Shown: positions 16,022-25,886 of the stretch, piece after piece
How the letters are laid out: each line of letters begins with the position of its first letter
Numbering within the stretch: position 1 is the stretch's first letter
Assembly: GCF_029319185.1 (NCBI RefSeq)
Contig: NZ_CP119754.1
Location: 372,001 to 436,000 of the forward strand
Origin: Superficieibacter sp. HKU1
GTDB taxonomy: Bacteria > Pseudomonadota > Gammaproteobacteria > Enterobacterales > Enterobacteriaceae
DNA length: 64,000 nucleotides
Reading direction: 5' to 3'
Notes under the pieces: generated by a model
Database searches by the model: none
The model's input: the letters and a program-made list of their open reading frames with translations, nothing else
Told to the model about the DNA's origin: nothing
Program-made: the position numbers and the translations under genes

Positions 16022-16693
16022 TCACGCGTTCGTCGGCGTGCCCTGATGAAAGATCATCTGCCAGCATCCTTCCGCTGATAACACCCAGCATGATGAGCGG
16101 AGCGCTGAGTGGGGGCCGAGGGTTCGGTAAATCAGCGTGGCACAGCCGTGACCCGTTATCAGAAGCTGGAAATCCGAGGCCCGCAACGCAGGCGCAGTGC
16201 TTTCCTGACTCAGGGCGTCAAGGGTCTCATCGCGAGTGACAAGAGCACCAGAGCGCGTGATTTCGGTAAAGTGGGGATGCAGGATTGCCTCAAGCCAGGT
16301 GCGGTCATGGCGCTGCGAATGGTGGAGGCTGCATTCCAGATGCGTCAGTAACGCAAGCAGCACGTCCTTGTCCGTATCCCTGCCCAATGGGGCAGAATGG
16401 TGGATAACCTCTACTACTGAATCCAGCCGGATCGCCGGATAGTGCTCTCTCATGCCTTCCAGCAACACGCCGTCAGGCCATTCATCGGACTTGCCGAGAT
16501 ACTCCGCCACCGCTGAAAGCGGCATAGGCACAACGGCAGTGACCCAGACATTCACCATGTCGTGCGCATCGTCGGCGTTGATATAGCACAGCGGGCCGGG
16601 TGAAATCGCACGCTCCCGCCAGCGTATCGTATGACGTTTGTGGCCTGCCCGGACCTCGGGCAGCAGGCGAGGCACAATCGGCAGCGTCTGCAT
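16022..16693 (-). CDS. ASCH domain fused to an NTF2-like (DUF4440-type) domain
   Basis: About 223 residues. The first 105 look like an ASCH domain (LLPEVRAGHKRHTIRWRER near the start, the typical Lys/Thr/Arg RNA-binding pattern). The remainder (from TDKDVLLALLTHLE to the end) resembles an NTF2-like DUF4440 domain. The ATG at 16693 shares its A with the yhgN stop (TAATG) and has AAAGG upstream, so translation coupled to yhgN is likely; an in-frame ATG at 16708 is an alternative. ASCH proteins are thought to bind RNA or act on modified nucleosides. Domain calls are by motif only. Confidence 0.7.
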   Translation of the reverse strand: MQTLPIVPRLLPEVRAGHKRHTIRWRERAISPGPLCYINADDAHDMVNVWVTAVVPMPLSAVAEYLGKSDEWPDGVLLEGMREHYPAIRLDSVVEVIHHSAPLGRDTDKDVLLALLTHLECSLHHSQRHDRTWLEAILHPHFTEITRSGALVTRDETLDALSQESTAPALRASDFQLLITGHGCATLIYRTLGPHSALRSSCWVLSAEGCWQMIFHQGTPTNA

Positions 16694-17286
16694 TAGCCTT
16701 TCATCCACATCCGGATGCCGTCGAGGAACATCTGCGTGGCAAGCATCACCAGCACCAGCCCCATCAGACGCTCCAGCGCGTTAACGCCTTTCTCACCCAG
16801 CAGACGCAGGAACAGCGACGATTGCAGCAGGATCACAAAGGTTCCGCCCCACGCGAGCAGCAGCGCAATCACCAGGTGGCTCATCTGATTTGGATACTGG
16901 TGCGAGAGCAGCATCAGCGTTGCCAGCAATGTCGGACCGGCCACCAGCGGGATTGCCAGCGGTACGATAAACGGCTCTTCACCCGCAGGTAGCCCGGTAC
17001 TGTTGCCCGAGGCGCTGGGAAAAATCATTTTGATGGCGATCAGAAACAGAATGATGCCGCCGGAGATAGAGACCGTTTCGGCACGCAGGTTGAGGAAGGC
17101 GAGAATTTTTTCGCCCGCGAACAGAAAAATCAGCATCAGCAGCAGGGCGATGAACAGCTCGCGGATCATGATCGCCCGCCGACGTTTCGGTTCCGTATGC
17201 TTTAGCACCGACATAAAAATCGGCAAATTTCCCAGCGGATCCATAATCAGGATCAACAAAACGGCGGCTGAAATGATGTCATTCAT
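16693..17286 (-). CDS. yhgN: MarC-family membrane protein YhgN
   Basis: 197-residue inner-membrane protein of the MarC/UPF0056 family with six predicted membrane helices. The family hallmarks IMDPLGNLPIFMSVL (near the N-terminus) and PLAIPLVAGPTLLATLML (about 110-127) are present. Transport function is presumed but no substrate is established. Divergent from asd, as in E. coli. The downstream ASCH-fusion gene overlaps its stop codon, which extends this normally single-gene unit into an operon. Confidence 0.94.
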   Translation of the reverse strand: MNDIISAAVLLILIMDPLGNLPIFMSVLKHTEPKRRRAIMIRELFIALLLMLIFLFAGEKILAFLNLRAETVSISGGIILFLIAIKMIFPSASGNSTGLPAGEEPFIVPLAIPLVAGPTLLATLMLLSHQYPNQMSHLVIALLLAWGGTFVILLQSSLFLRLLGEKGVNALERLMGLVLVMLATQMFLDGIRMWMKG

Positions 17287-17484
17287 TAACTAATTTCCCT
17301 GATAATCAGTGTGTATTTATTATTCGTTTTCAGAACGACAGCGGGCGTGATAAGTCGCTCTTCTGATGGCCTTGCCATCATTGATTAATTTCACTTGCGA
17401 CTTTGGCTGCGTTTTGTATGGTGAAGGATATAACACCAGGTGACTGGCTTGCACAACAGCACACATCTTCGCAGGAAAAACGCT

Positions 17485-18591
17485 ATGAAAAATGTTGGTT
17501 TTATTGGTTGGCGCGGTATGGTCGGCTCCGTTCTCATGCAACGCATGGTTGAAGAGCGCGATTTCGACACCATTCGCCCCGTCTTCTTTTCTACTTCCCA
17601 GCTGGGGCAGACCGCACCGACGTTTGGTGGCACCCAGGCAGGCACGCTTCAGGATGCCTTCGATCTTGAAGCGCTGAAGGCGCTCGACATCATCGTCACC
17701 TGCCAGGGCGGCGATTATACCAATGAAATCTATCCAAAGCTTCGTGAAAGCGGCTGGCAGGGCTACTGGATTGATGCGGCGTCATCGCTGCGCATGAAAG
17801 ATGAGGCGATCATTATCCTCGATCCGGTCAACCAGGACGTGATCACCCACGGGCTGAACCACGGCGTGAAAACCTTTGTCGGCGGTAACTGCACCGTCAG
17901 CCTGATGCTGATGTCGCTTGGCGGCCTGTTTGCCAACGATCTGGTGGACTGGGTCTCCGTGGCGACCTATCAGGCGGCCTCCGGCGGCGGCGCGCGTCAT
18001 ATGCGCGAACTGCTGGCGCAGATGGGGCAGCTTTATAATCATGTCGCCGACGAGCTGGCGGACCCGGCTTCCGCTATCCTTGATATCGAACGTAAAGTCA
18101 CGACGCTGACCCGCAATGGCGATCTGCCGGTCGATAACTTCGGCGTGCCGCTGGCGGGCAGCCTGATCCCATGGATCGACAAACAGCTGGATAACGGCCA
18201 GAGCCGCGAAGAGTGGAAAGGCCAGGCGGAAACCAACAAGATTCTCGGCACCACCACGACCATTCCGGTAGACGGCCTGTGCGTACGCGTCGGCGCGCTG
18301 CGCTGCCATAGCCAGGCCTTCACCATCAAGCTGAAAAAAGACGTTTCGATCCCTACCATCGAAGAACTGCTGGCGGCGCACAATCCGTGGGCGAAAGTCA
18401 TTCCTAATGATCGTGAGCTTTCCATGCGTGAACTGACCCCGGCTGCCGTGACCGGCACACTGACTACGCCGGTTGGCCGCTTGCGTAAACTGAATATGGG
18501 ACCAGAATATTTGTCGGCCTTTACCGTGGGCGACCAGCTATTGTGGGGGGCTGCGGAGCCGCTCCGCCGCATTCTCCGCCAACTGGCATAA
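17485..18591 (+). CDS. asd: Aspartate-semialdehyde dehydrogenase Asd
   Basis: Converts aspartyl phosphate to aspartate semialdehyde with NADPH, the branch point for lysine, methionine, threonine and diaminopimelate. 368 residues from the ATG at 17485 (AGGA upstream), as in E. coli (367). The protein opens MKNVGFIGWRGMVGSVLMQR (NADP-binding loop) and carries the catalytic cysteine in GGNCTVSLML. An upstream in-frame extension to 17440 has no supporting ribosome binding site. A strong terminator follows, separating it from glgB. Confidence 0.97.
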   Translation: MKNVGFIGWRGMVGSVLMQRMVEERDFDTIRPVFFSTSQLGQTAPTFGGTQAGTLQDAFDLEALKALDIIVTCQGGDYTNEIYPKLRESGWQGYWIDAASSLRMKDEAIIILDPVNQDVITHGLNHGVKTFVGGNCTVSLMLMSLGGLFANDLVDWVSVATYQAASGGGARHMRELLAQMGQLYNHVADELADPASAILDIERKVTTLTRNGDLPVDNFGVPLAGSLIPWIDKQLDNGQSREEWKGQAETNKILGTTTTIPVDGLCVRVGALRCHSQAFTIKLKKDVSIPTIEELLAAHNPWAKVIPNDRELSMRELTPAAVTGTLTTPVGRLRKLNMGPEYLSAFTVGDQLLWGAAEPLRRILRQLA

Positions 18592-18607
18592 TGACGCAGC
18601 ATAAACA

Positions 18608-18636
18608 ACGGGGTGTAATAACACCCCCTTTTTTTG
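18608..18636 (+). terminator. asd terminator
   Basis: GGGGTGT (18610-18616) and ACACCCC (18621-18627) form a stem with an AATA loop, followed by seven Ts. Classic rho-independent terminator. Confidence 0.92.
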
Positions 18637-18888
18637 CGCTAAACAAGGAGTAACGCAATGTTTCATTTTTTTTCGGGAGAGCAATAAGACGTTGGCTATG
18701 CTTAAGCAAGGTGCTTATACACTTTGGCTGAAGGTTGAACGGCGGAGATGGACGCACATTATGCAGCCCCGTTCAGGTCAAAAAATGTCGCAACCGGGTG
18801 TCTGTACTCAACATACTTTGGCTCCCCACGTATGACAATTGTGCATACCGCAGGAATGAAGCGACACATATAAAACAGGATGAGATCC

Positions 18889-21075
18889 ATGTCGAATCAT
18901 GTAGACAAAGACGTGATTAACGCGCTAATTGCCGGGCACTTTGCGGATCCTTTTTCCGTACTGGGCATGCATCGAACCGATGCCGGGCTGGAAGTCCGGG
19001 CCTTGTTACCCGATGCCACTGAGGTCTGGGTCATTGAGCCTAAAACGGGCCGCAAGGTGGGTAAACTCGAATGCCTGGATTCACGAGGCTTCTTTAGCGG
19101 CATTCTGCCGCGCCGCAAAAATACTTTTCGCTATCAGCTTGCCGTGATCTGGCACGGCCAGCAGAATCTGATTGACGATCCTTACCGTTTTGGCCCTCTG
19201 CTTCAGGAGCTAGATGCCTGGCTGCTGTCGGAAGGTACGCACCTGCGTCCTTATGAAACGCTTGGCGCACATGGCGACACGATGGACGGCGTGACCGGCA
19301 CCCGCTTTGCCGTCTGGGCACCGAATGCCCAGCGCGTCTCCGTGGTCGGCCAGTTTAATTTCTGGGATGGCCGCCGTCACCCGATGCGCCTGCGCAAAGA
19401 GAGCGGCGTGTGGGAGTTGTTCATCCCTGGCGCGCACAATGGTCAGCTCTACAAATACGAAATTATCGACGTGCACGGCCAGCTGCGCATTAAAGCCGAT
19501 CCTTATGCCTTCGAAGCCCAGATGCGCCCGGAAACAGCGTCTCTGATCTGCGGCCTGCCGGAAAAAGTGGTGCAGAGCGACGAGCGCAAAAAAGCCAATC
19601 AGTTTGACGCGCCAATCTCCATTTATGAAGTGCATCTCGGCTCCTGGCGTCGCCATACCGACGATAACTTCTGGTTGAGCTATCGCGAGCTGGCGGACCA
19701 GCTGGTGCCCTATGCCAAATGGATGGGCTTCACCCATCTGGAACTGCTGCCGGTCAATGAGCATCCTTTTGACGGCAGCTGGGGCTATCAGCCCACGGGG
19801 CTTTATGCGCCAACGCGCCGTTTCGGTACCCGCGACGACTTCCGCTATTTTATCGACGCCGCGCACGCCGCCGGGCTGAACGTGATCCTCGACTGGGTGC
19901 CGGGTCATTTCCCGGCGGACGACTTCGGGCTGGCCGAATTTGACGGTACCGACCTCTATGAGCACAGCGATCCGCGCGAAGGGTACCATCAGGACTGGAA
20001 CACGCTGATCTACAATTACGGTCGCCGTGAGGTACGCAACTATCTGGTGGGCAATGCGCTGTACTGGATCGAGCGTTTCGGCATTGATGCCCTGCGCGTC
20101 GATGCCGTGGCCTCGATGATTTACCGCGACTACAGCCGAAAACAGGGCGAATGGATCCCGAACGAATATGGTGGTCGCGAAAACCTCGAAGCCATTGAGT
20201 TTTTACGTACCACCAACCGTATTTTAGGCGAGCAGGTCTCCGGTGCAGTCAGCATGGCGGAAGAGTCGACCGATTTTGCGGGCGTCTCTCGTCCGTCTGA
20301 TACCGGCGGCCTCGGTTTCTGGTACAAGTGGAATCTGGGCTGGATGCACGACACCCTCGACTACATGAAGCTCGATCCGGTCTATCGTCAGCATCATCAT
20401 GACAAGCTGACGTTCGGCATGCTCTATAACTACACCGAAAACTTTGTGCTGCCGCTATCCCATGACGAAGTGGTGCACGGCAAAAAATCGATCCTCGACC
20501 GGATGCCGGGCGACGCGTGGCAAAAATTCGCCAGCCTGCGCGCTTACTACGGCTGGATGTGGGCCTTCCCTGGTAAAAAACTGCTGTTTATGGGCAATGA
20601 GTTTGCCCAGGGGCGCGAGTGGAACCATGATGTCAGCCTCGACTGGCACTTGCTGGAAGGGCAGGACAACTGGCACCACGGCGTTCAGCGGCTGGTTCGC
20701 GATCTTAACCTGACCTACCGTCATCATAAAGCGCTGCACGAGCTGGACTTTGACCCGTACGGCTTTGAGTGGCTGGTGGTAGACGATAAAGCGCGCTCGG
20801 TGCTGATTTTTGTCCGTCGCGATAAGGAGGGCAACGAAATCATCGTCGCCAGCAACTTTACCCCGGTTCCGCGTCATGATTACCGCTTCGGCATTAACCA
20901 GCCGGGTCAGTGGCGTGAAGCGCTGAACACCGACTCCATGCACTATCATGGCAGCAACGCCGGCAACGGCGGCGTGGTGCATAGCGATGAGATTGAAAGC
21001 CACGGGCGACCACATTCCCTGAGCCTGACTCTGCCGCCGCTCTCGACGATCTGGCTGTACCGGGAGGCGGAGTGA
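18889..21075 (+). CDS. glgB: 1,4-alpha-glucan branching enzyme GlgB
   Basis: Makes the alpha-1,6 branches of glycogen; 728 residues as in E. coli. N-terminal CBM48 domains (about 1-220), GH13 catalytic barrel with nucleophile Asp in IDALRVDAVASM, acid/base Glu in SMAEEST and third Asp in LSHDEVVHGK, then a C-terminal beta domain. ATG at 18889 has CAGGA eight bases upstream; an earlier in-frame ATG at 18880 lies inside that signal. First gene of glgBXCAP; its TGA overlaps the GTG of glgX. Confidence 0.98.
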   Translation: MSNHVDKDVINALIAGHFADPFSVLGMHRTDAGLEVRALLPDATEVWVIEPKTGRKVGKLECLDSRGFFSGILPRRKNTFRYQLAVIWHGQQNLIDDPYRFGPLLQELDAWLLSEGTHLRPYETLGAHGDTMDGVTGTRFAVWAPNAQRVSVVGQFNFWDGRRHPMRLRKESGVWELFIPGAHNGQLYKYEIIDVHGQLRIKADPYAFEAQMRPETASLICGLPEKVVQSDERKKANQFDAPISIYEVHLGSWRRHTDDNFWLSYRELADQLVPYAKWMGFTHLELLPVNEHPFDGSWGYQPTGLYAPTRRFGTRDDFRYFIDAAHAAGLNVILDWVPGHFPADDFGLAEFDGTDLYEHSDPREGYHQDWNTLIYNYGRREVRNYLVGNALYWIERFGIDALRVDAVASMIYRDYSRKQGEWIPNEYGGRENLEAIEFLRTTNRILGEQVSGAVSMAEESTDFAGVSRPSDTGGLGFWYKWNLGWMHDTLDYMKLDPVYRQHHHDKLTFGMLYNYTENFVLPLSHDEVVHGKKSILDRMPGDAWQKFASLRAYYGWMWAFPGKKLLFMGNEFAQGREWNHDVSLDWHLLEGQDNWHHGVQRLVRDLNLTYRHHKALHELDFDPYGFEWLVVDDKARSVLIFVRRDKEGNEIIVASNFTPVPRHDYRFGINQPGQWREALNTDSMHYHGSNAGNGGVVHSDEIESHGRPHSLSLTLPPLSTIWLYREAE

Positions 21076-23048
21076 TTAAACTGTCCCAGGGAAAATCCGA
21101 TCCGCTCGGCGCACGCTTTGACGGCAACGGCGTGAACTTTACGCTGTTCTCTGTGCATGCCGAACGGGTGGAACTGTGTGTATTTGACGAGGCGGGTTTC
21201 GAGCAGCGTTACGATTTGCCTGCGCGTACCGGTGATATCTGGCACGGCTATCTTCCTGATGCCCGGCCAGGGTTACGTTACGGCTACCGCGTCCACGGGC
21301 CGTGGGAGCCTGCGCAGGGGCATCGCTTTAATCCGGCAAAACTGTTGCTCGATCCCTGCACGCATCTGGTTGACCGGCATCCTAAAGACGATGCGTTGTT
21401 TCACGGCGGCCATGATACCCCCGATCACCATGACAGTGCGCCCGTTGCGCCTAAGAGCGTGGTCGTTGACCTGAGCTATGAGTGGGGCGACGACGCGCGG
21501 CCGCACACGCCGTGGGGTAAAACCGTTATCTACGAAGCCCACGTTAAAGGGCTGACGTATCTGCATCCGGAGATCCCGCCGGAAATCCGCGGCACCTATA
21601 AGGCGCTGGCGCATCCGGTGATGATCAACTATCTCAAATCGCTGGGTATTACCGCGCTGGAATTGCTGCCGGTGGCCCACTTTAGCAGCGAGCCGCGCCT
21701 GCAGCGTCTGGGATTAAGCAACTACTGGGGCTATAACCCGCTGGCGATGTTTGCGGTCGATCCGCGCTACGCCAGCGAACCGGCGCAAGCGCTGAATGAA
21801 TTTCGCGATGCGGTAAAGGCGCTGCACAAGGCCGGAATTGAAGTCATTCTGGACATCGTGCTTAACCACAGCGCGGAGATCGATCTGGATGGTCCCACCT
21901 TCTCGCTGCGCGGAATTGATAACCGTAGCTATTATTGGATCAGAAAGGATGGCGACTACGAAAACTGGACCGGCTGCGGCAATACGCTCAACCTCAGCTC
22001 GCCGGGCACAGTGGAGTATGCGCATCAATGTCTGCGGTTCTGGGTTGACGTATGCCATGTTGACGGATTTCGTTTCGACCTTGCCTCCGTCATGGGCCGC
22101 ACCCCTGAATTTCGCCAGGATGCGCCGCTGTTTGAAGTGATAAAAAACGACCCGCAATTAGCTTCGTTAAAGCTGATTGCGGAGCCGTGGGACGTTGGCC
22201 ATGGAGGGTATCAGGTCGGCAATTTTCCGCCGCTGTTTGCGGAATGGAACGACCATTTTCGCGATGCCATACGCCGCTTCTGGCTGCATCAGGATCTGAC
22301 GCCCGGTGATTTCGCCAGACGTTTTGCTGCCTCAAGCGATGTCTTTCAGAACAATGGTCGCCTGCCGTCGGCGACCGTGAACCTGGTGACCGCGCATGAC
22401 GGATTCACTATGCGCGACTGCGTTTGCTTCAACGAGAAGCACAATGAAGCAAATGGTGAGGAAAATCGCGATGGCACTAACAAAAATTACAGCAATAATC
22501 ATGGTATAGAAGGACTTGACGGCATTCTTGATGTGATTGAGCGTCGACGGGCCAGCGTCCATGCTCTGTTGGTATCGTTATTGCTTGCTCAGGGTACGCC
22601 AATGCTGCTCGCCGGGGATGAACACGGCCACAGTCAGCATGGCAATAACAACGCGTATTGCCAGGATAACGCCCTGACCTGGCTTGACTGGACTCAGGCG
22701 AATAAAGGATTGACGGCATTTACTGCGGCGTTAATCCACCTGCGTCAGCGCATCCCGGCACTTACCCGCGATAGCTGGTGGCAGGAGGGGGACGGAAACG
22801 TGCATTGGTTAAATGCGCAGGCGCAGCCGTTAAGCGCCAGCGAGTGGCAGGGCGGGACGCGGCAGATGCAAATTCTGCTTTCAGACCGCTGGCTCATGAC
22901 ACTCAATGCTACGCAGGATGTTGTGGATATGGTTTTACCTGATGGGGAGTGGCATGCCATTCCTCCGTTTGCCGGAAAGGACAATCCGGTTGTCATGGCT
23001 ATCTGGCACGGGCCCGCGCATGGAGTGTGCGTTTTTGAAAGGTCATAA
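21072..23048 (+). CDS. glgX: Glycogen debranching enzyme GlgX
   Basis: GH13 isoamylase-type enzyme that removes short branches left by glycogen phosphorylase; 658 residues (E. coli 657). Conserved barrel segments include DIVLNHSAE, the nucleophile in VDGFRFDLASVM, acid/base Glu in KLIAEPWDV, and NLVTAHDGFT. GTG start at 21072 overlaps the glgB stop with GGGAGGCGGA upstream, so the two are translationally coupled. glgC begins 14 bases after its stop. Confidence 0.97.
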   Translation: MIKLSQGKSDPLGARFDGNGVNFTLFSVHAERVELCVFDEAGFEQRYDLPARTGDIWHGYLPDARPGLRYGYRVHGPWEPAQGHRFNPAKLLLDPCTHLVDRHPKDDALFHGGHDTPDHHDSAPVAPKSVVVDLSYEWGDDARPHTPWGKTVIYEAHVKGLTYLHPEIPPEIRGTYKALAHPVMINYLKSLGITALELLPVAHFSSEPRLQRLGLSNYWGYNPLAMFAVDPRYASEPAQALNEFRDAVKALHKAGIEVILDIVLNHSAEIDLDGPTFSLRGIDNRSYYWIRKDGDYENWTGCGNTLNLSSPGTVEYAHQCLRFWVDVCHVDGFRFDLASVMGRTPEFRQDAPLFEVIKNDPQLASLKLIAEPWDVGHGGYQVGNFPPLFAEWNDHFRDAIRRFWLHQDLTPGDFARRFAASSDVFQNNGRLPSATVNLVTAHDGFTMRDCVCFNEKHNEANGEENRDGTNKNYSNNHGIEGLDGILDVIERRRASVHALLVSLLLAQGTPMLLAGDEHGHSQHGNNNAYCQDNALTWLDWTQANKGLTAFTAALIHLRQRIPALTRDSWWQEGDGNVHWLNAQAQPLSASEWQGGTRQMQILLSDRWLMTLNATQDVVDMVLPDGEWHAIPPFAGKDNPVVMAIWHGPAHGVCVFERS

Positions 23049-23062
23049 AAAAGGAGTTCGAC

Positions 23063-24346
23063 ATGGTTAGGCTTGAAAATGATAATTTGCTGATGCTGTC
23101 GCGCCAGTTGCCAATGAAGTCTGTTGCCCTGATCCTGGCAGGAGGGCGCGGAACGCGCCTGAAAGATTTAACGGTCACGCGGGCAAAACCCGCCGTCCAC
23201 TTTGGCGGTAAGTTCCGTATTATTGATTTTGCATTATCAAACTGCCTCAACTCCGGCATTCGCCGGATTGGTGTGATCACTCAGTATCAATCGCATACGC
23301 TGGTACAGCATATCCAGCGCGGCTGGTCATTCCTCAGCGAAGAGATGAATGAATTCGTCGATTTGCTGCCTGCGCAGCAGCGCGTACACGGTGAAAACTG
23401 GTATCGCGGTACCGCCGATGCGGTCACGCAGAACCTGGATGTTATTCGCCGTTACAAAGCGGAGTACGTGGTGATCCTGGCGGGCGATCATATCTACAAG
23501 CAGGATTACTCGCGGATGCTGATCGACCACGTGAAGAAAGGCGCACGCTGCACCGTAGCCTGCCTGCCGGTACCTAAGGCAGAGGCGACGGCGTTTGGCG
23601 TTATGCACGTTGACGAAGATGACAAAATCATCGATTTCGTTGAAAAACCGGCTAATCCGCCAACCATGCCTAACGACGACACCAAATCGCTCGCCAGTAT
23701 GGGGATTTACGTTTTTAACGCTGATTACCTCTATGAACTGCTGGAACAGGACGATCTCAACGAAAATTCCAGCCACGACTTCGGCAAGGATATTATTCCG
23801 CAGATCACCAAAGCGGGCATGGCCTATGCGCATCCTTTCCCGCTTTCCTGCGTCCAGTCAGATCCAGAAGCAGAACCTTACTGGCGCGACGTCGGTACGC
23901 TCGAAGCTTACTGGAAAGCTAACCTTGATTTGGCCTCGGTCACACCAGAGCTGGATATGTACGATCAGGACTGGCCGATTCGCACGCACATGGAATCGTT
24001 GCCGCCGGCGAAATTCGTTCAGGATCGCTCCGGTAGCCACGGCATGACGCTCAACTCGCTGGTGTCCGGCGGCTGTATCATCTCCGGTTCGGTCGTTGTG
24101 CAGTCTGTGCTATTCCCGCGCGTCAGGGTAAATTCGTTCTGCAACATTGATTCATCCGTGCTATTACCGGATGTATGGGTGGGACGTTCCTGCCGCTTGC
24201 GCCGTTGCGTAATCGATCGTGCTTGTGTGATCCCGGAAGGTCTGGTGATCGGTGAAAACGCTGAAGAAGATGCGCGTCGTTTCTACCGCTCGGAAGAGGG
24301 GATCGTGCTGGTCACACGAGACATGCTGAATAAACTGAAAATTTAG
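23063..24346 (+). CDS. glgC: Glucose-1-phosphate adenylyltransferase GlgC
   Basis: ADP-glucose pyrophosphorylase, the allosteric control step of glycogen synthesis; 427 residues, a few fewer than E. coli (431), lacking the last residues of the C-terminal tail. Nucleotidyltransferase signature LAGGRGTRLKDLT near residue 27, activator-site lysine in RAKPAVHFGGKFRIID, substrate-binding FVEKPANPP, and a C-terminal left-handed beta-helix (from GGCIISGSVV). ATG at 23063 preceded by AAAAAAGGAG. Third gene of the operon. Confidence 0.97.
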   Translation: MVRLENDNLLMLSRQLPMKSVALILAGGRGTRLKDLTVTRAKPAVHFGGKFRIIDFALSNCLNSGIRRIGVITQYQSHTLVQHIQRGWSFLSEEMNEFVDLLPAQQRVHGENWYRGTADAVTQNLDVIRRYKAEYVVILAGDHIYKQDYSRMLIDHVKKGARCTVACLPVPKAEATAFGVMHVDEDDKIIDFVEKPANPPTMPNDDTKSLASMGIYVFNADYLYELLEQDDLNENSSHDFGKDIIPQITKAGMAYAHPFPLSCVQSDPEAEPYWRDVGTLEAYWKANLDLASVTPELDMYDQDWPIRTHMESLPPAKFVQDRSGSHGMTLNSLVSGGCIISGSVVVQSVLFPRVRVNSFCNIDSSVLLPDVWVGRSCRLRRCVIDRACVIPEGLVIGENAEEDARRFYRSEEGIVLVTRDMLNKLKI

Positions 24347-24365
24347 AAATTCAAATAATAACCTT

Positions 24366-24392
24366 GCGCGGAAGGGGTCCGCGCGCTGTTTT
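24366..24392 (+). promoter_or_regulatory. Hairpin in the glgC-glgA spacer
   Basis: GCGCGG (24366-24371) and CCGCGC (24379-24384) form a stem followed by GCTGTTTTA. The spacer is 89 bases, the longest in the operon, so this may attenuate or process the transcript ahead of glgA. Not proven to terminate. Confidence 0.4.
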
Positions 24393-24435
24393 ACTGCAAG
24401 CGCCAGAGTGCCTTGTGGTGTTGACAGGAGCGATA

Positions 24436-25869
24436 ATGCAGGTTTTACATGTATGTTCTGAGATGTTCCCGCTGTTAAAAACGGGCGGTCTGGCAGACGT
24501 GATTGGTGCGTTACCCGCAGCACAAAAAGCGGAAGGTATTGATGCTCGCGTACTGCTTCCTGCGTTTCCTGATATTCGCCGGGGCATTCCTGATGCACAA
24601 GTCGTGACGCGGCGTGACACGTTTGCCGGACCTATCACGCTGCTGTTTGGGCACTATAACGATGTGGGGATCTACCTGATCGATGCCCCGCATTTATACG
24701 ATCGCCCTGGTAGCCCTTATCACGACACCAATTTGTATGCTTATACCGACAACGTGCTGCGCTTTGCGCTGCTCGGTTGGGTAGGTTGCGAGATGGCCTG
24801 CGGACTGGATCCGTTCTGGCGTCCTGATGTAGTGCACGCTCATGACTGGCACGCGGGACTGGCTCCGGCCTATCTTGCGGCTCGTGGCCATCCGGCGAAA
24901 TCCATTTTCACCGTACACAACCTGGCGTACCAGGGGCTGTTTTATGCCCATCATATGAGTGACATCCAACTGCCATGGTCGTTCTATAACATGCACGGGC
25001 TGGAGTTCGAAGGGCAAATCTCGTTTCTGAAAGCGGGCCTGTTTTATGCCGATCATATTACCGCCGTCAGCCCGACCTATGCCCTTGAAATCACCCAGCC
25101 GCAGTTTGCTTATGGCATGGAAGGTTTGCTTCGTCAGCGACAGATGGAAGGCCGTCTGACCGGCATCCTTAACGGGGTTGATGAAAAGATCTGGAGTCCG
25201 GAAACCGACTTACTGCTTAACTCCCGCTATGGTCGCGATACACTGGAAAGCAAGGCGGAAAACAAGCGCCAGCTGCAAATTGCGATGGGCCTGAAAGTGG
25301 ATGATAAAGTTCCACTGTTTGCGGTGGTGAGCCGTCTGACCAGCCAGAAAGGACTGGATTTAGTGCTTGAGGCGTTGCCGGGATTGCTGGAGCAGGGCGG
25401 ACAACTGGCGCTGTTGGGCGCGGGCGATCCGGTGCTTCAGGAAGGATTCCTGGCTGCCGCAGCCGAACATTCCGGCCAGGTAGGTGTACAGATTGGCTAC
25501 CACGAAGCCTTCTCGCATCGCATTATGGGGGGCGCGGATGTCATTCTGGTTCCCAGCCGCTTTGAACCGTGCGGCCTGACTCAGCTTTATGGATTGAAAT
25601 ACGGCACGCTGCCGCTGGTGCGCCGCACCGGCGGGCTTGCCGATACCGTCGCTGATAGTTCCCTGGAAAATCTGGCGGATGGAGTCGCCAGTGGCTTTGT
25701 ATTTGAAGACAGCAATGCCTGGTCCCTGTTACGGGCGATCCGGCGCGCTTTTGTGTTGTGGTCGCGTCCGTCGCTATGGCGTTACGTACAGCGTCAGGCG
25801 ATGCATATGGACTTTAGCTGGCACGTTGCCGCCCAGTCCTATCGCGATCTCTATCAACGTTTGATGTAA
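24436..25869 (+). CDS. glgA: Glycogen synthase GlgA
   Basis: GT5 ADP-glucose-dependent glycogen synthase that extends alpha-1,4 chains; 477 residues from the ATG at 24436 (ACAGGAG upstream), exactly the E. coli length. The KTGGLADVIGALPAA loop near the N-terminus binds ADP-glucose, and the C-terminal domain carries VVSRLTSQKGLDLVLEAL, SRFEPCGLTQLYGLKYG and RRTGGLADTV, including the conserved catalytic Glu of the EPCGLTQ motif. A longer reading from 24364 lacks support. glgP follows after 17 bases. Confidence 0.97.
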   Translation: MQVLHVCSEMFPLLKTGGLADVIGALPAAQKAEGIDARVLLPAFPDIRRGIPDAQVVTRRDTFAGPITLLFGHYNDVGIYLIDAPHLYDRPGSPYHDTNLYAYTDNVLRFALLGWVGCEMACGLDPFWRPDVVHAHDWHAGLAPAYLAARGHPAKSIFTVHNLAYQGLFYAHHMSDIQLPWSFYNMHGLEFEGQISFLKAGLFYADHITAVSPTYALEITQPQFAYGMEGLLRQRQMEGRLTGILNGVDEKIWSPETDLLLNSRYGRDTLESKAENKRQLQIAMGLKVDDKVPLFAVVSRLTSQKGLDLVLEALPGLLEQGGQLALLGAGDPVLQEGFLAAAAEHSGQVGVQIGYHEAFSHRIMGGADVILVPSRFEPCGLTQLYGLKYGTLPLVRRTGGLADTVADSSLENLADGVASGFVFEDSNAWSLLRAIRRAFVLWSRPSLWRYVQRQAMHMDFSWHVAAQSYRDLYQRLM

Positions 25870-25886
25870 CAACAGGAATCAAGTTG

